This document shows, piece after piece, positions 1 through 7,852 of a stretch of 64,000 nucleotides of DNA. How positions within the stretch are numbered: position 1 is the stretch's first letter; every line of letters starts with the position of its first letter. Origin of the DNA: JAHRVQ01 sp964548025 (GTDB lineage: Bacteria; Pseudomonadota; Gammaproteobacteria; Pseudomonadales; Azotimanducaceae); NCBI GenBank assembly GCA_964548025.1, contig CAZJRI010000001.1, positions 1-64,000 of the forward strand. Reading direction: 5' to 3'. Under the pieces are notes generated by a model, which worked only from the letters and a program-made list of their open reading frames with translations, did no database searches and was not told the origin of the DNA. Made by a program: the position numbers and the translations under genes.

Positions 1-1405
1 CCTGACCATTTACCATGACGAGGCTGATGCCGAGAGGTTCACGTTTCGGATCATCGTAGGTAGCAGCATCGATAATAGAATCAGGATCAAATACAACCAG
101 ATCTGCAAAAAACCCGGGTCGAATCTGACCTCTGTCTTTTATGCCGAAAGTCCGGGCAGACAGAGAGGTCATTCGCCGAACAGCCTCCGGCAGAGAAAAA
201 ATACCTCGTTCCCTTACGTAGTGACCCAACACACGGGGAAAGGTGCCGAATAATCGCGGATGAGGTTGGCCGCTAAGATCAGGAATGCCATCCGACCCAA
301 TCATCATATCGTCATGTGCGAGATTGGTTTCTACATCTTTTTCATCGATGATGAAATGAATGCAGATAGTTCTCTCACCTTCCGGAGCTGTCAGTATTTT
401 GTGTATTATTTTCGTGACATCAGTACGCTCGTTGGCAGCAATATCGAGGGCCATCTGTCCTTCATATTCCCTGAAAGCAGGGCAACTGGCTATTCTGATT
501 ACTTCCGCGAGATCCCGATTAATATTATCCAGGTTGAAGTACTCTATCATTCGGCCGCTACCGGCCGTGTAGGGATAAACATCGAGGGTGATACGCTGAC
601 CTTCTGACAGTGCTGAATCGACTTTGTTTAAACTGTTTCTGATCTTGCCCCAGTTCGCTTTCCCCGCTGATTTATGGTGAGAGATATGGACGTGCACCTC
701 ACTCTCTTTGCCAATTTTGAGCGTCTCATCGACAGCATCGAGCAGGTTCTCACCTTCGTTCCTCATGTGGGTCGTATAAAGAGCATCGTATGGCTTTGCC
801 ATTGAGGCCAGTTCTATCACTTCTTCGGTATCGCTCCATCTGCCCGGCCTGTAGATGAGTCCTGTTGAAAATCCGCAGGCACCCTGATCCAGTGCACGCC
901 TGATATTGTCTTTCATGTGCGACAGCTCTTTTAAAGTGGGACTCCTCTGTTCATATCCCATGGCAAGTGTGCGAACCGTGTTGTGGCCAACCAGCATTGT
1001 ATTGTTGATAGCTGGCTTACCCTTAAGAACAGCCTCAAAGTAGCCGTCCAGGTCCGGGAAATTACCCGCTAAACCCGCCAGAATTCCACCGCTTGCTCTT
1101 ATACTGTCGACACTTGGATCAGAAGGAATTGCGCTGAATCCACAATTACCGGTCACGACGGTTGTAACCCCCTGTGCCAGCTTGAATTCCATACCCGGGT
1201 GGCTGAAAAAGGCACCGTCGTCATGTGAATGGGTGTCGATGAAACCGGGCGCCACGTGCATGCCGCCAGCATCTATTTCATGCCGTGCAGCACCGACCTC
1301 TCCAACGTCAGATATCCTGTTGTTTTCAATTGCAATGTCGGCTTCTATTGGTGAGTTGCCCGTACCATCCAGAACCCGTGCGTTTCTAATCGCGATATCT
1401 GTCAT
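1..1405 (-). CDS. N-acyl-D-amino-acid deacylase (D-aminoacylase) family amidohydrolase, 3' end cut by window
   Basis: Likely hydrolyses N-acyl-D-amino acids or a related amide in the cytoplasm, with a metal-dependent amidohydrolase TIM barrel. I translated the minus strand from the ATG at 1405-1403; 468 codons are visible and the frame is open to base 1. Residues 57-63 read DTHSHDD (the HxH metal pair), residues 86-89 GNCG carry the Cys used as a zinc ligand in D-aminoacylases, THMRNEGE and HISHHK follow, and MIGSDG supplies the late catalytic Asp. The family is about 480-530 aa, so only the C-terminal end is missing. The next gene on the same strand lies upstream, 155 bp away. The class (D-aminoacylase against another metal-dependent hydrolase of this group) is good; the substrate is inferred. 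Confidence 0.85.
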   Translation of the reverse strand, partial: MTDIAIRNARVLDGTGNSPIEADIAIENNRISDVGEVGAARHEIDAGGMHVAPGFIDTHSHDDGAFFSHPGMEFKLAQGVTTVVTGNCGFSAIPSDPSVDSIRASGGILAGLAGNFPDLDGYFEAVLKGKPAINNTMLVGHNTVRTLAMGYEQRSPTLKELSHMKDNIRRALDQGACGFSTGLIYRPGRWSDTEEVIELASMAKPYDALYTTHMRNEGENLLDAVDETLKIGKESEVHVHISHHKSAGKANWGKIRNSLNKVDSALSEGQRITLDVYPYTAGSGRMIEYFNLDNINRDLAEVIRIASCPAFREYEGQMALDIAANERTDVTKIIHKILTAPEGERTICIHFIIDEKDVETNLAHDDMMIGSDGIPDLSGQPHPRLFGTFPRVLGHYVRERGIFSLPEAVRRMTSLSARTFGIKDRGQIRPGFFADLVVFDPDSIIDAATYDDPKREPLGISLVMVNGQ

Positions 1406-1560
1406 AAGAATTCGGATATGCCTCCGGGATATCATTGTTGCATGCTAATCAGGACATCTCAAAGCAGGGAGACCTGGTTGCCTGAAAGTAAGTAGAATAA
1501 GCGTCTTGACGCTGTTCTTCTGAAGGGCGAATACCGGGTGGTTGTCAGAGACTAGAGAAT

Positions 1561-2181
1561 TTACCGGGGAAAAGCTTCACCGAGGCCAAGTTTTGAGGCG
1601 ATGAGGGGAAATCTGTCATTACCGAAGTACATATCATTTTCGTTGATGAAGATAGTCGGGGAGCCGAACCCACCTCGTTGGATCAGTTCATTTGTATTGT
1701 CTTTCAACAGATTCTTGTAGTGCTGATCGGCAATTTTCCTGAAGTATTCAGACTCATCCATACCAACTTCTCTGACGATCCCGGCCAGCACTTCATCATT
1801 TGATATATCCTCAAGATCTCCCCAGTAAGCCTGAAAAACCAGTCGGGCGTATGCAATCAAACAACCCTGTTCGATTGCGACAAAGGCACCACGCATCGCT
1901 TTTACGCTGTTAACCGGGAAAACAGGTGGTTGGCCAATTTTGATACCAACGTAATCTGACCAGTCCTTCAGATCTTTACCATAGTACTGTTGTTTTGCTG
2001 GTACCGGGTTTGAACGATTTTCATAGACAGATTGATTGACCTCGTTGAAAACCCCGCCGACGAGAATAGGTTTGTACTGCAGATCCAGATCACTGATGGC
2101 CTTGTGCAGTTTTTGAAGAGATTCAAAGCCCAGATAGGTCCATGGGCTGGAGCAGTCAAAAAAGAATTCCAGTTTATCCAT
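1561..2181 (-). CDS. 2-hydroxychromene-2-carboxylate isomerase-like DsbA/kappa-GST family protein
   Basis: A 206-aa cytoplasmic thioredoxin-fold protein of the DsbA/HCCA-isomerase (NahD, GST kappa) family. The N-terminus has the family motif FFDCSSPWTYLG, where the Ser takes the place of a thiol and binds glutathione in characterised members. The cis-Pro region appears near the C-terminus as GGFGSPTIFINE, followed by YFGNDRF, all typical. Family length is about 195-220 aa, so the gene is complete. True NahD enzymes isomerise an intermediate of naphthalene breakdown, but no other aromatic-degradation gene is nearby, so a general glutathione-dependent isomerase or oxidoreductase is as likely. 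It has the same orientation as pntB and the amidohydrolase and sits between them. Confidence 0.8.
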   Translation of the reverse strand: MDKLEFFFDCSSPWTYLGFESLQKLHKAISDLDLQYKPILVGGVFNEVNQSVYENRSNPVPAKQQYYGKDLKDWSDYVGIKIGQPPVFPVNSVKAMRGAFVAIEQGCLIAYARLVFQAYWGDLEDISNDEVLAGIVREVGMDESEYFRKIADQHYKNLLKDNTNELIQRGGFGSPTIFINENDMYFGNDRFPLIASKLGLGEAFPR

Positions 2182-2271
2182 ATTGAATCCTCCCGGATAA
2201 GTTACTGTGCGCTCCCAACTGTCTGGGAGACAATGTCGAAGAAGCGCCGACCCTGAACCTGATCACCTCAT

Positions 2272-2301
2272 CCTGACCCTGACCCTGACCCTGACCCTGA
2301 C
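2272..2301. repeat. Hexanucleotide tandem repeat, 5 x CCTGAC
   Basis: Five perfect head-to-tail copies of CCTGAC lie four bases beyond the pntB stop codon. Imperfect copies (ccctgaacctgatc) extend a little further left. On the pntB strand the unit reads GTCAGG. It is non-coding and placed at the 3' end of the pnt operon; slippage is the simplest explanation. Confidence 0.9.
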
Positions 2302-2305
2302 TCTT

Positions 2306-3670
2306 CTAAGAACCAAACTCGGAGATCACCCCCGATATTGATTCCTTTGCATCCCCGAACAACATTCGTGTGTTCTCACCAAAAAAGAGTGGATTGTCTA
2401 CGCCTGAAAAACCAGAAGCCATTGATCGCTTGAGTACGAACACGGTTCGTGCCTGATCAACATTGATGATTGGCATGCCGTAAATAGGGCTGTCTTCGTC
2501 TTCCCGGGCGGACGGATTAACGACATCGTTAGCTCCAATCACAATGGCAACATCAACATTTTCGATTCTTGGATTAATCTCATCCATTTCTACCAATTGT
2601 TCATACGGCACATCAGCTTCTGCAAGCAGAACATTCATATGTCCGGGCATTCTCCCGGCGACGGGATGAACTGCGAAACTCACTTCGGCACCATTATGTT
2701 CAAGTATTTCGCCCAGCTCTTTAACAACGTGTTGAGCCTGGGCGACAGCCATGCCGTATCCAGGCACAAAGCAAACATTGGATGCAGCTTCAAGAATATA
2801 GTAGGCATCTTCTGTAGAAATGGGTTTCACTTCACCCTCGATGGCCTTGCCCTGTTTCACAGCGCCGAAACCACTGAACAAAACGTTTGCGAGTGAGCGA
2901 TTCATTGCCTTGCACATGATATTGGTCAGGATTATGCCGCTCGCACCAACCAGAGATCCCGCGACGATCAGAATATTGTTGTTGATGGCGAATCCGGCAG
3001 CACAGGCTGCGATGCCGGAGTAGCTGTTTAACAGGGAGATCACCACAGGCATGTCTGCTCCACCAATTGGGATAACTGCCATGATGCCAAGCAAAAGTGA
3101 AAGACCGAGTACCGCCCAGAGCCATTGTGATGTTGGCGACGGATCCAGACACAACATGACCCCCGACCCGATCAGAGCGATTAGCAATAGGCTGTTAAAA
3201 ATGCGCTGTCCTGCAAATACAACTGCAGCGCTGCCGATCTTCTCGCTGAGTTTGCCGTAGGCAATCAGACTACCTGTAAATGTCAGTCCGCCAATCAGAA
3301 CCGCAAGAACGACTGTCACGGCAGTGAATGTGCTTACGTTATCTGTATAGAGTGTCCCCCAGCCTACCAAGAGGCTGGCGGCACCACCGGATCCGTTAAA
3401 AAGCGCAACCATTTCCGGCATGCTCGTCATGGCGACAAGACGGGCAGCAGAGGCGCCGATAATCGCACCGATTATCATGCCCACGATGATGAACTGGTAG
3501 TCAACTATGCCTTCTGCAGTTAGTCCGGCAACCACCGCAATCAGCATACCGATTGAGGAAAGCATGTTCCCTCGCCGCGCTGTGGCAGGGGATCCGAGCA
3601 TTTTAAGGCCGAAAATAAACAGTATCGCAGATACGATATAACTGAGATTCGCGAGTAAATTAATATCCAT
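2306..3670 (-). CDS. pntB: NAD(P) transhydrogenase subunit beta
   Basis: Membrane subunit of the proton-translocating transhydrogenase, which couples proton entry to hydride transfer from NADH to NADP+. The 454 aa show about nine hydrophobic helices in the first 270 residues, then the soluble NADP(H)-binding domain III. That domain includes VPGYGMAVAQAQH, the NADP-binding fingerprint, and GANDVVNPSA near the C-terminus. Length matches the family (about 460). The ATG directly follows the TAA of pntAB with no spacer, which indicates translational coupling. It is the last gene of the pntAA-pntAB-pntB operon. Confidence 0.97.
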   Translation of the reverse strand: MDINLLANLSYIVSAILFIFGLKMLGSPATARRGNMLSSIGMLIAVVAGLTAEGIVDYQFIIVGMIIGAIIGASAARLVAMTSMPEMVALFNGSGGAASLLVGWGTLYTDNVSTFTAVTVVLAVLIGGLTFTGSLIAYGKLSEKIGSAAVVFAGQRIFNSLLLIALIGSGVMLCLDPSPTSQWLWAVLGLSLLLGIMAVIPIGGADMPVVISLLNSYSGIAACAAGFAINNNILIVAGSLVGASGIILTNIMCKAMNRSLANVLFSGFGAVKQGKAIEGEVKPISTEDAYYILEAASNVCFVPGYGMAVAQAQHVVKELGEILEHNGAEVSFAVHPVAGRMPGHMNVLLAEADVPYEQLVEMDEINPRIENVDVAIVIGANDVVNPSAREDEDSPIYGMPIINVDQARTVFVLKRSMASGFSGVDNPLFFGENTRMLFGDAKESISGVISEFGS

Positions 3671-3961
3671 TTACTGCGCCTCTCTTTTCTTGCTCTTAAA
3701 CATGGCAAGCATTCGATCGGTAACGAGATAACCGCCCACGACATTGATGGTGGCGAAAGTGACGGCGGCTGTACCAAGGTATGTGGCCATTTCGCTGTTT
3801 TGCATGCCAGCAGAAAGAAATGCACCCGCAAGCGTGATACCGGAGATTGCATTGGCTCCTGACATCAATGGTGTATGTAGTGTTGCCGGTACTTTGGAAA
3901 TGAGTTCAAAGCCGAGAAAAATCGACAGCACCAGGATAAATGTTAGAAATACTACTTCCAC
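3671..3961 (-). CDS. pntAB: NAD(P) transhydrogenase subunit alpha part 2 (membrane domain)
   Basis: A 96-aa membrane piece of the transhydrogenase alpha chain with three predicted helices. TLHTPLMSGANAISGI is the conserved stretch that joins the proton channel. In enterobacteria this domain is fused to the NAD-binding domain in one PntA; here alpha is split in two, as in Rhodospirillum and many other bacteria. The start is GTG at 3961, with GAGGA about five bases upstream. It sits 13 bp after pntAA and abuts pntB. Confidence 0.95.
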   Translation of the reverse strand: MEVVFLTFILVLSIFLGFELISKVPATLHTPLMSGANAISGITLAGAFLSAGMQNSEMATYLGTAAVTFATINVVGGYLVTDRMLAMFKSKKREAQ

Positions 3962-3974
3962 TTGATTTCCTCGC

Positions 3975-5108
3975 TTAACTTCTTAGGTTTTTGATAGTTT
4001 CGTTTACGATTGCGCCATCATGGGTAATGACACAACCTTGTAGAATGTCGTCTTCCAGATTGAGATCAAAGGTCTTCGTCTCTTCGTCCCAGAATTCTGT
4101 CACCAGATTGAATAGATTCGACGAATACATCTGGCTTGCGTCCTGGGACATTTCAGATGGAAGGTTTGCGACACCAATGATTGAAACACCGTTCACATCG
4201 ACAACCTCATCGGGTACTGAACCCTCTACATTGCCCCCGGAGTCAACCGCCATATCGACGATTACGCCACCCCGTTTCATCACCGCGACCATATCACCGG
4301 TAACAATTCTGGGTGCCGGTCTGCCAAACAACTGGGCGGTGGTGATGACAATATCTGATTGACTGATGACGTCCTTCATACCCTGACGTTGCATTTCCAA
4401 TTGCTCGGTTGTCAGTTCCTTCGCATAGCCGCCTTCTGTCTGACCGGTTTCACCCAGGTCAATCTCAACAAATTTGGCACCCAGCGACTGAACCTGTTCC
4501 GCGACCACGGGGCGTGTATCGAATGCTTCAACCCGCGCACCAAGTCTTTTCGCAGTTGCTATAGCTTGTAACCCAGCCACGCCCGCTCCGATAACAAATA
4601 CCTTTGCAGGACTGAGTGTCCCTGCTGGTGTCATCATCATCGGTAGAATTCGATCCAGTTTTGAAGCAGCAAGCAGGACCATGGCATAACCCGCGAGGTT
4701 AGCCTGGGAACTCAACGCATCCATTTTTTGTGCTCTGGTCGTTCGGGGAATCATTTCCATACTGATGGCGGTCACACCCTGGGTTGCCAGAGAATCGACG
4801 AGTTCAGATTCGTTGTAGGGATCGAGATAACTGATATGAATGGCACCCTTTTTCAACTTGCCAATTTCTTCTAATGACGGTTTCTGAACACGGAGTACGA
4901 TATCACCCATTCCCATCAGGGTTGAACGATCATCTATGATCTTGGCCCCTGCTTCACTGTAATCTGAATCCTTAAAACCGGATCGAAGCCCGAGGCCGTT
5001 TTGAACAGAAATCTCAAAGCCCGCCTGGGTTAATTTCTTGACAGAGTCTGGTATCAGAGCGACGCGTTTCTCATTCGCGAGCGTCTCTGAGGGTACTGCT
5101 ATTTGCAT
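3975..5108 (-). CDS. pntAA: NAD(P) transhydrogenase subunit alpha part 1 (NAD(H)-binding domain)
   Basis: Soluble NAD(H)-binding domain I of the transhydrogenase, 377 aa, with the alanine-dehydrogenase/PNT fold. It begins MQIAVPSETLANEKRVALIP, typical of the family, and has the Rossmann motif VFVIGAGVAGLQAIATAKRLGA near residue 170. A TTG at 5120 is also possible, but the ATG at 5108 is preferred because GAGG lies six bases ahead of it and the protein then begins at the conserved MQIAVP. It is the first gene of pntAA-pntAB-pntB. The 180 bp upstream hold two 18-bp dyads that may be regulatory. Confidence 0.96.
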   Translation of the reverse strand: MQIAVPSETLANEKRVALIPDSVKKLTQAGFEISVQNGLGLRSGFKDSDYSEAGAKIIDDRSTLMGMGDIVLRVQKPSLEEIGKLKKGAIHISYLDPYNESELVDSLATQGVTAISMEMIPRTTRAQKMDALSSQANLAGYAMVLLAASKLDRILPMMMTPAGTLSPAKVFVIGAGVAGLQAIATAKRLGARVEAFDTRPVVAEQVQSLGAKFVEIDLGETGQTEGGYAKELTTEQLEMQRQGMKDVISQSDIVITTAQLFGRPAPRIVTGDMVAVMKRGGVIVDMAVDSGGNVEGSVPDEVVDVNGVSIIGVANLPSEMSQDASQMYSSNLFNLVTEFWDEETKTFDLNLEDDILQGCVITHDGAIVNETIKNLRS

Positions 5109-5232
5109 AAGCAACCTCAAAAAACAAAAATAATTTTAGTACTAGGATCGAATTGTGCGCTTTTCTGTCTGGGTATTTCGCACTGTAATCGCAGCTTCCT
5201 GTTGAATTGGGAAGGTATCACGATCAAACCGC

Positions 5233-5270
5233 CATTTCTAATAGGAAATGACGATATCGCTAGGGATATC
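5233..5270. promoter_or_regulatory. Two adjacent 6-6-6 inverted repeats upstream of pntAA
   Basis: CATTTC-N6-GAAATG (5233-5250) and GATATC-N6-GATATC (5253-5270) are separated by two bases and share the same arm length and spacing. They lie 125-160 bp upstream of the pntAA start and just past the SDR stop at 5289, both on the minus strand. They could be operators for the pnt operon or an RNA structure in the SDR 3' region. No U-tract follows, so a simple terminator is unlikely. Function is inferred from symmetry only. Confidence 0.3.
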
Positions 5271-5288
5271 CTTCTCTTATGAATCTCA

Positions 5289-6068
5289 TCACGATGACAT
5301 GCCGTGATCGACCACCAGTTCACTGCCGGTGATATAACTTGAGTCATCTGAAGCAAGAAATAACACACCGTTTGCAATATCAGAAGGGCTGCCCAGGACA
5401 CCACCAGGTACGACATTTTCAGCTATGGTGGTCGTCTCGGTACGATTTTGTCCTTCTTCGCCTTCCGGCAACCCCATCTTGTCCCATATGGCAGTCTCGA
5501 TGATGCCAGGGTGGATAGAATTTACCCTGACATTATTGGCTGAATTTGCGCATTCTTTTGCCACGGATTTACTCAGAAGCCTCACGCCGCCCTTGGTCAT
5601 GGCATAGGCTGCGAGTCCCGGTGATGCCTTCAGTCCGGCGACGGATGATAAATTGATTATTGAACCTCCACCTGAGTCTGCAATCGCCGGGATGCAATGC
5701 TTGAGTCCGAGAAATACGCCATCAAGATTTACCGCATTTTGTTTCTGGAAATCCGCCAGGGTCATTTCGGTTATCGGTGTCATGATCGCAATGCCAGCGT
5801 TGTTCACAAGAATATTGAGTTTTCCGAACTGTTGGATAATTTCGGGTATCAGGCGCTGCCACTCCGACTCGCTAGTCACGTCCTGGCGGATATAAATTGC
5901 CCTGCCACCGGCGTCAGTAATTGCTTTGACAGTATCCTGACCTGCTTCATCAGCGATATCGGTGACTACGACGCTTGCGCCTTCCTCTGACAGTCTCATC
6001 GCGCAAGCACGACCAATGCCCATTGCGCCACCTGTAACCAGGGCAACTCTGTCTGATACTCTTCCCAC
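5289..6068 (-). CDS. SDR family NAD(P)-dependent oxidoreductase
   Basis: Classical short-chain dehydrogenase of 259 aa. It has the cofactor motif TGGAMGIGRA near residue 13, NNAGIA near 90, Ser in INLSSVAG and the catalytic YAMTK near 155, plus the C-terminal GSELVVDHGMSS typical of 3-alpha/20-beta-hydroxysteroid and levodione-type dehydrogenases. The Asp in VVTDIADEAG after beta strand 2 suggests NAD(H) preference. The start is GTG at 6068, with AGGAG six bases upstream. The substrate cannot be told. It is divergent from the acyl-CoA carboxylase gene at 6296 and may be controlled from the direct repeats at 6085-6125. Confidence 0.88.
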   Translation of the reverse strand: MGRVSDRVALVTGGAMGIGRACAMRLSEEGASVVVTDIADEAGQDTVKAITDAGGRAIYIRQDVTSESEWQRLIPEIIQQFGKLNILVNNAGIAIMTPITEMTLADFQKQNAVNLDGVFLGLKHCIPAIADSGGGSIINLSSVAGLKASPGLAAYAMTKGGVRLLSKSVAKECANSANNVRVNSIHPGIIETAIWDKMGLPEGEEGQNRTETTTIAENVVPGGVLGSPSDIANGVLFLASDDSSYITGSELVVDHGMSS

Positions 6069-6084
6069 AAGGTACTCCTGATTC

Positions 6085-6125
6085 GTAATTGATGCGGTTA
6101 GTAATTGATACTGCTCGTAATTGAT
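6085..6125. promoter_or_regulatory. Three 9-bp direct repeats at a 16-bp period (possible operator)
   Basis: GTAATTGAT occurs at 6085-6093, 6101-6109 and 6117-6125, each perfect and exactly 16 bp apart, with unrelated bases between. They lie 17-57 bp upstream of the SDR start in the divergent region shared with the carboxylase gene. Phased direct repeats near a start suggest a cooperative regulator site; a degenerate 16-bp minisatellite is the alternative. Confidence 0.35.
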
Positions 6126-6295
6126 AGTAAGTACGACCCGACTAGTGTGACCGAGACATCCCGCTTAAGCAATGTCTGCTGATAACCGAGCCGTTCCGTT
6201 CAAGGAGAGAAATTGTAAGTTGAATAAACTGCTCCCTTGTAGTCTGGCGGTATGAATTGTTATAAAGACCCGTTTTCCAGATAGGACATCACTTT

Positions 6296-7852
6296 ATGGT
6301 CTGGCACAAAGAAGCAGAAGAAATAGAACTCAGGCGGGAGCTATCGAAGCAGCAGGGTGGGCCCGAAGCCGTGGAACTTCATCATGCGAAAGGACGCCTG
6401 TCGATCAGGGAGCGGATTGATGAACTCGTATCCGGTGGTTCTTTCGAAGAACATGGTGAGGGCGCAGGATTTGCGGAAAAAGACAAAGAGGGCGAGATTA
6501 CATCCTTTACCCCTGCGAACTATGTTGTGGGCTTCGGTGACATCAATGGCCGTCGGACAGTTGTAGGAGGTGAGGACTTTACACTGAAAGGCGGATCACC
6601 GAACGGAGCCGGGCTAAGAAAGAGTGTCTACGCTGAAGAACTGGCAGTTCAGTTCAAGGTGCCGCTTGTGCGAATGCTGGAAGGTGGTGGAGGCAGCGTG
6701 GCAGGAGGGGGAGGACCAAGACCCCAGACAGTGGGCTCGCCTGTATATGCTGAACCCAGATTCAAGATCATCGCCGAGGCCATGACCAGAGTACCGGTTG
6801 TATCAGCAGCCATGGGACCAGTGGCGGGATTTCCGGCAGGACGATTGGTCGCATCACATTTTTCCGTCATGGTTAAGGAAACCTCCCAGATACTGGTAGC
6901 AGGCCCGGCTCTGGTTGAGCGCGCGTTGAACGTATCAATGACCAAAGAACAGCTTGGTGGGTGGAAGGTTCATACGCGAAGCGGGATATGTAATAACGCC
7001 GCCGAATCTGAAGAGGATGCGCTTCGGCAGGTCAGGCGGTTTCTGGATTTCATGCCACAGAACGTCTGGCAGCTACCGGAACGCAGACACTGTACAGACG
7101 ATCCGGAAAGGGCAGATGAGGAACTGATTTCAATCGTACCGAAAGATGGTCGTATACCATTTGAAATGAGGGATCTTATTCAACATGTCGTAGACAGGGA
7201 ATCCTGGTTTGAGATCTCGCCCTACTATGGACAGGGACAGATCACTGGTCTGGCACGAATGTCTGGCGCTGTAGTAGGGATTATTGCCAACGACTGCAAA
7301 CATTTCGCCGGTGCAATGACCGCAACGGGCTCACAAAAAGCAAAGTGTATGATGGAGTTGTGTGATACGTTTCATATTCCCGTCATCAACTTCCTGGATG
7401 AACCGGGATTTATGATCGGGCCGGATGCAGAAAATAGTGCGACCATTCGATACGGGATGAGCGCAGTTGCTGCAGCCGTACAGTCGACTGTGCCCTGGGC
7501 GACCATTGCTGTTCACAAGTCTTTTGGAGTTGCATCAGCAGCACATTTCAGCCCCAACAATTATAAACTGGCCTGGCCATCTTATGAGATGGGCGCTTTA
7601 CCTGTTGAGGGTGGAGTTGCTGTTGCGTTCCATCGAGAAATTGCAGCGGCGCCTGATCCGGATGCGAAAAGAAAAGAGCTCGAGCAAAAACTAATGGCCA
7701 ATCGCAGTCCATTTCCCATGATGGAGAGTTTCGCTGTTCATGAACTGATTGATCCGAGGGATACAAGATCAAGACTCTGTCGGTGGATCGACTGGATAGA
7801 GCCGGTTCTTGAGGAATTGAAAGGGCCGATCACCTGGGGTATGAGGCCCTAG
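6296..7852 (+). CDS. Acyl-CoA carboxylase carboxyltransferase (beta) subunit
   Basis: Carboxyltransferase of the propionyl-/methylcrotonyl-/acyl-CoA carboxylase family, 518 aa, cytoplasmic. It transfers carboxyl from biotin to an acyl-CoA. There are two crotonase-fold halves. The first (about 1-260) has GGGGSVAGGGGPR, an acyl-CoA-binding glycine stretch, and GPVAGFPAGR. The second (about 270-518) has the ETGSQK-like MTATGSQKAK and NFLDEPGFMIGP. Length fits the family (510-540 aa). No biotin carboxylase or biotin carrier gene occurs in the window, so the alpha subunit must be elsewhere and the acyl substrate cannot be assigned. It converges with the cyclase gene; the two coding regions overlap by 23 bp. 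Confidence 0.88.
   Translation: MVWHKEAEEIELRRELSKQQGGPEAVELHHAKGRLSIRERIDELVSGGSFEEHGEGAGFAEKDKEGEITSFTPANYVVGFGDINGRRTVVGGEDFTLKGGSPNGAGLRKSVYAEELAVQFKVPLVRMLEGGGGSVAGGGGPRPQTVGSPVYAEPRFKIIAEAMTRVPVVSAAMGPVAGFPAGRLVASHFSVMVKETSQILVAGPALVERALNVSMTKEQLGGWKVHTRSGICNNAAESEEDALRQVRRFLDFMPQNVWQLPERRHCTDDPERADEELISIVPKDGRIPFEMRDLIQHVVDRESWFEISPYYGQGQITGLARMSGAVVGIIANDCKHFAGAMTATGSQKAKCMMELCDTFHIPVINFLDEPGFMIGPDAENSATIRYGMSAVAAAVQSTVPWATIAVHKSFGVASAAHFSPNNYKLAWPSYEMGALPVEGGVAVAFHREIAAAPDPDAKRKELEQKLMANRSPFPMMESFAVHELIDPRDTRSRLCRWIDWIEPVLEELKGPITWGMRP

Noticed and set aside
7830..7852. Frameshift or misannotation because two genes overlap
   Set aside because: The overlap is between convergent ends, both proteins keep their family C-terminal motifs well before it, and 23 bp is ordinary.
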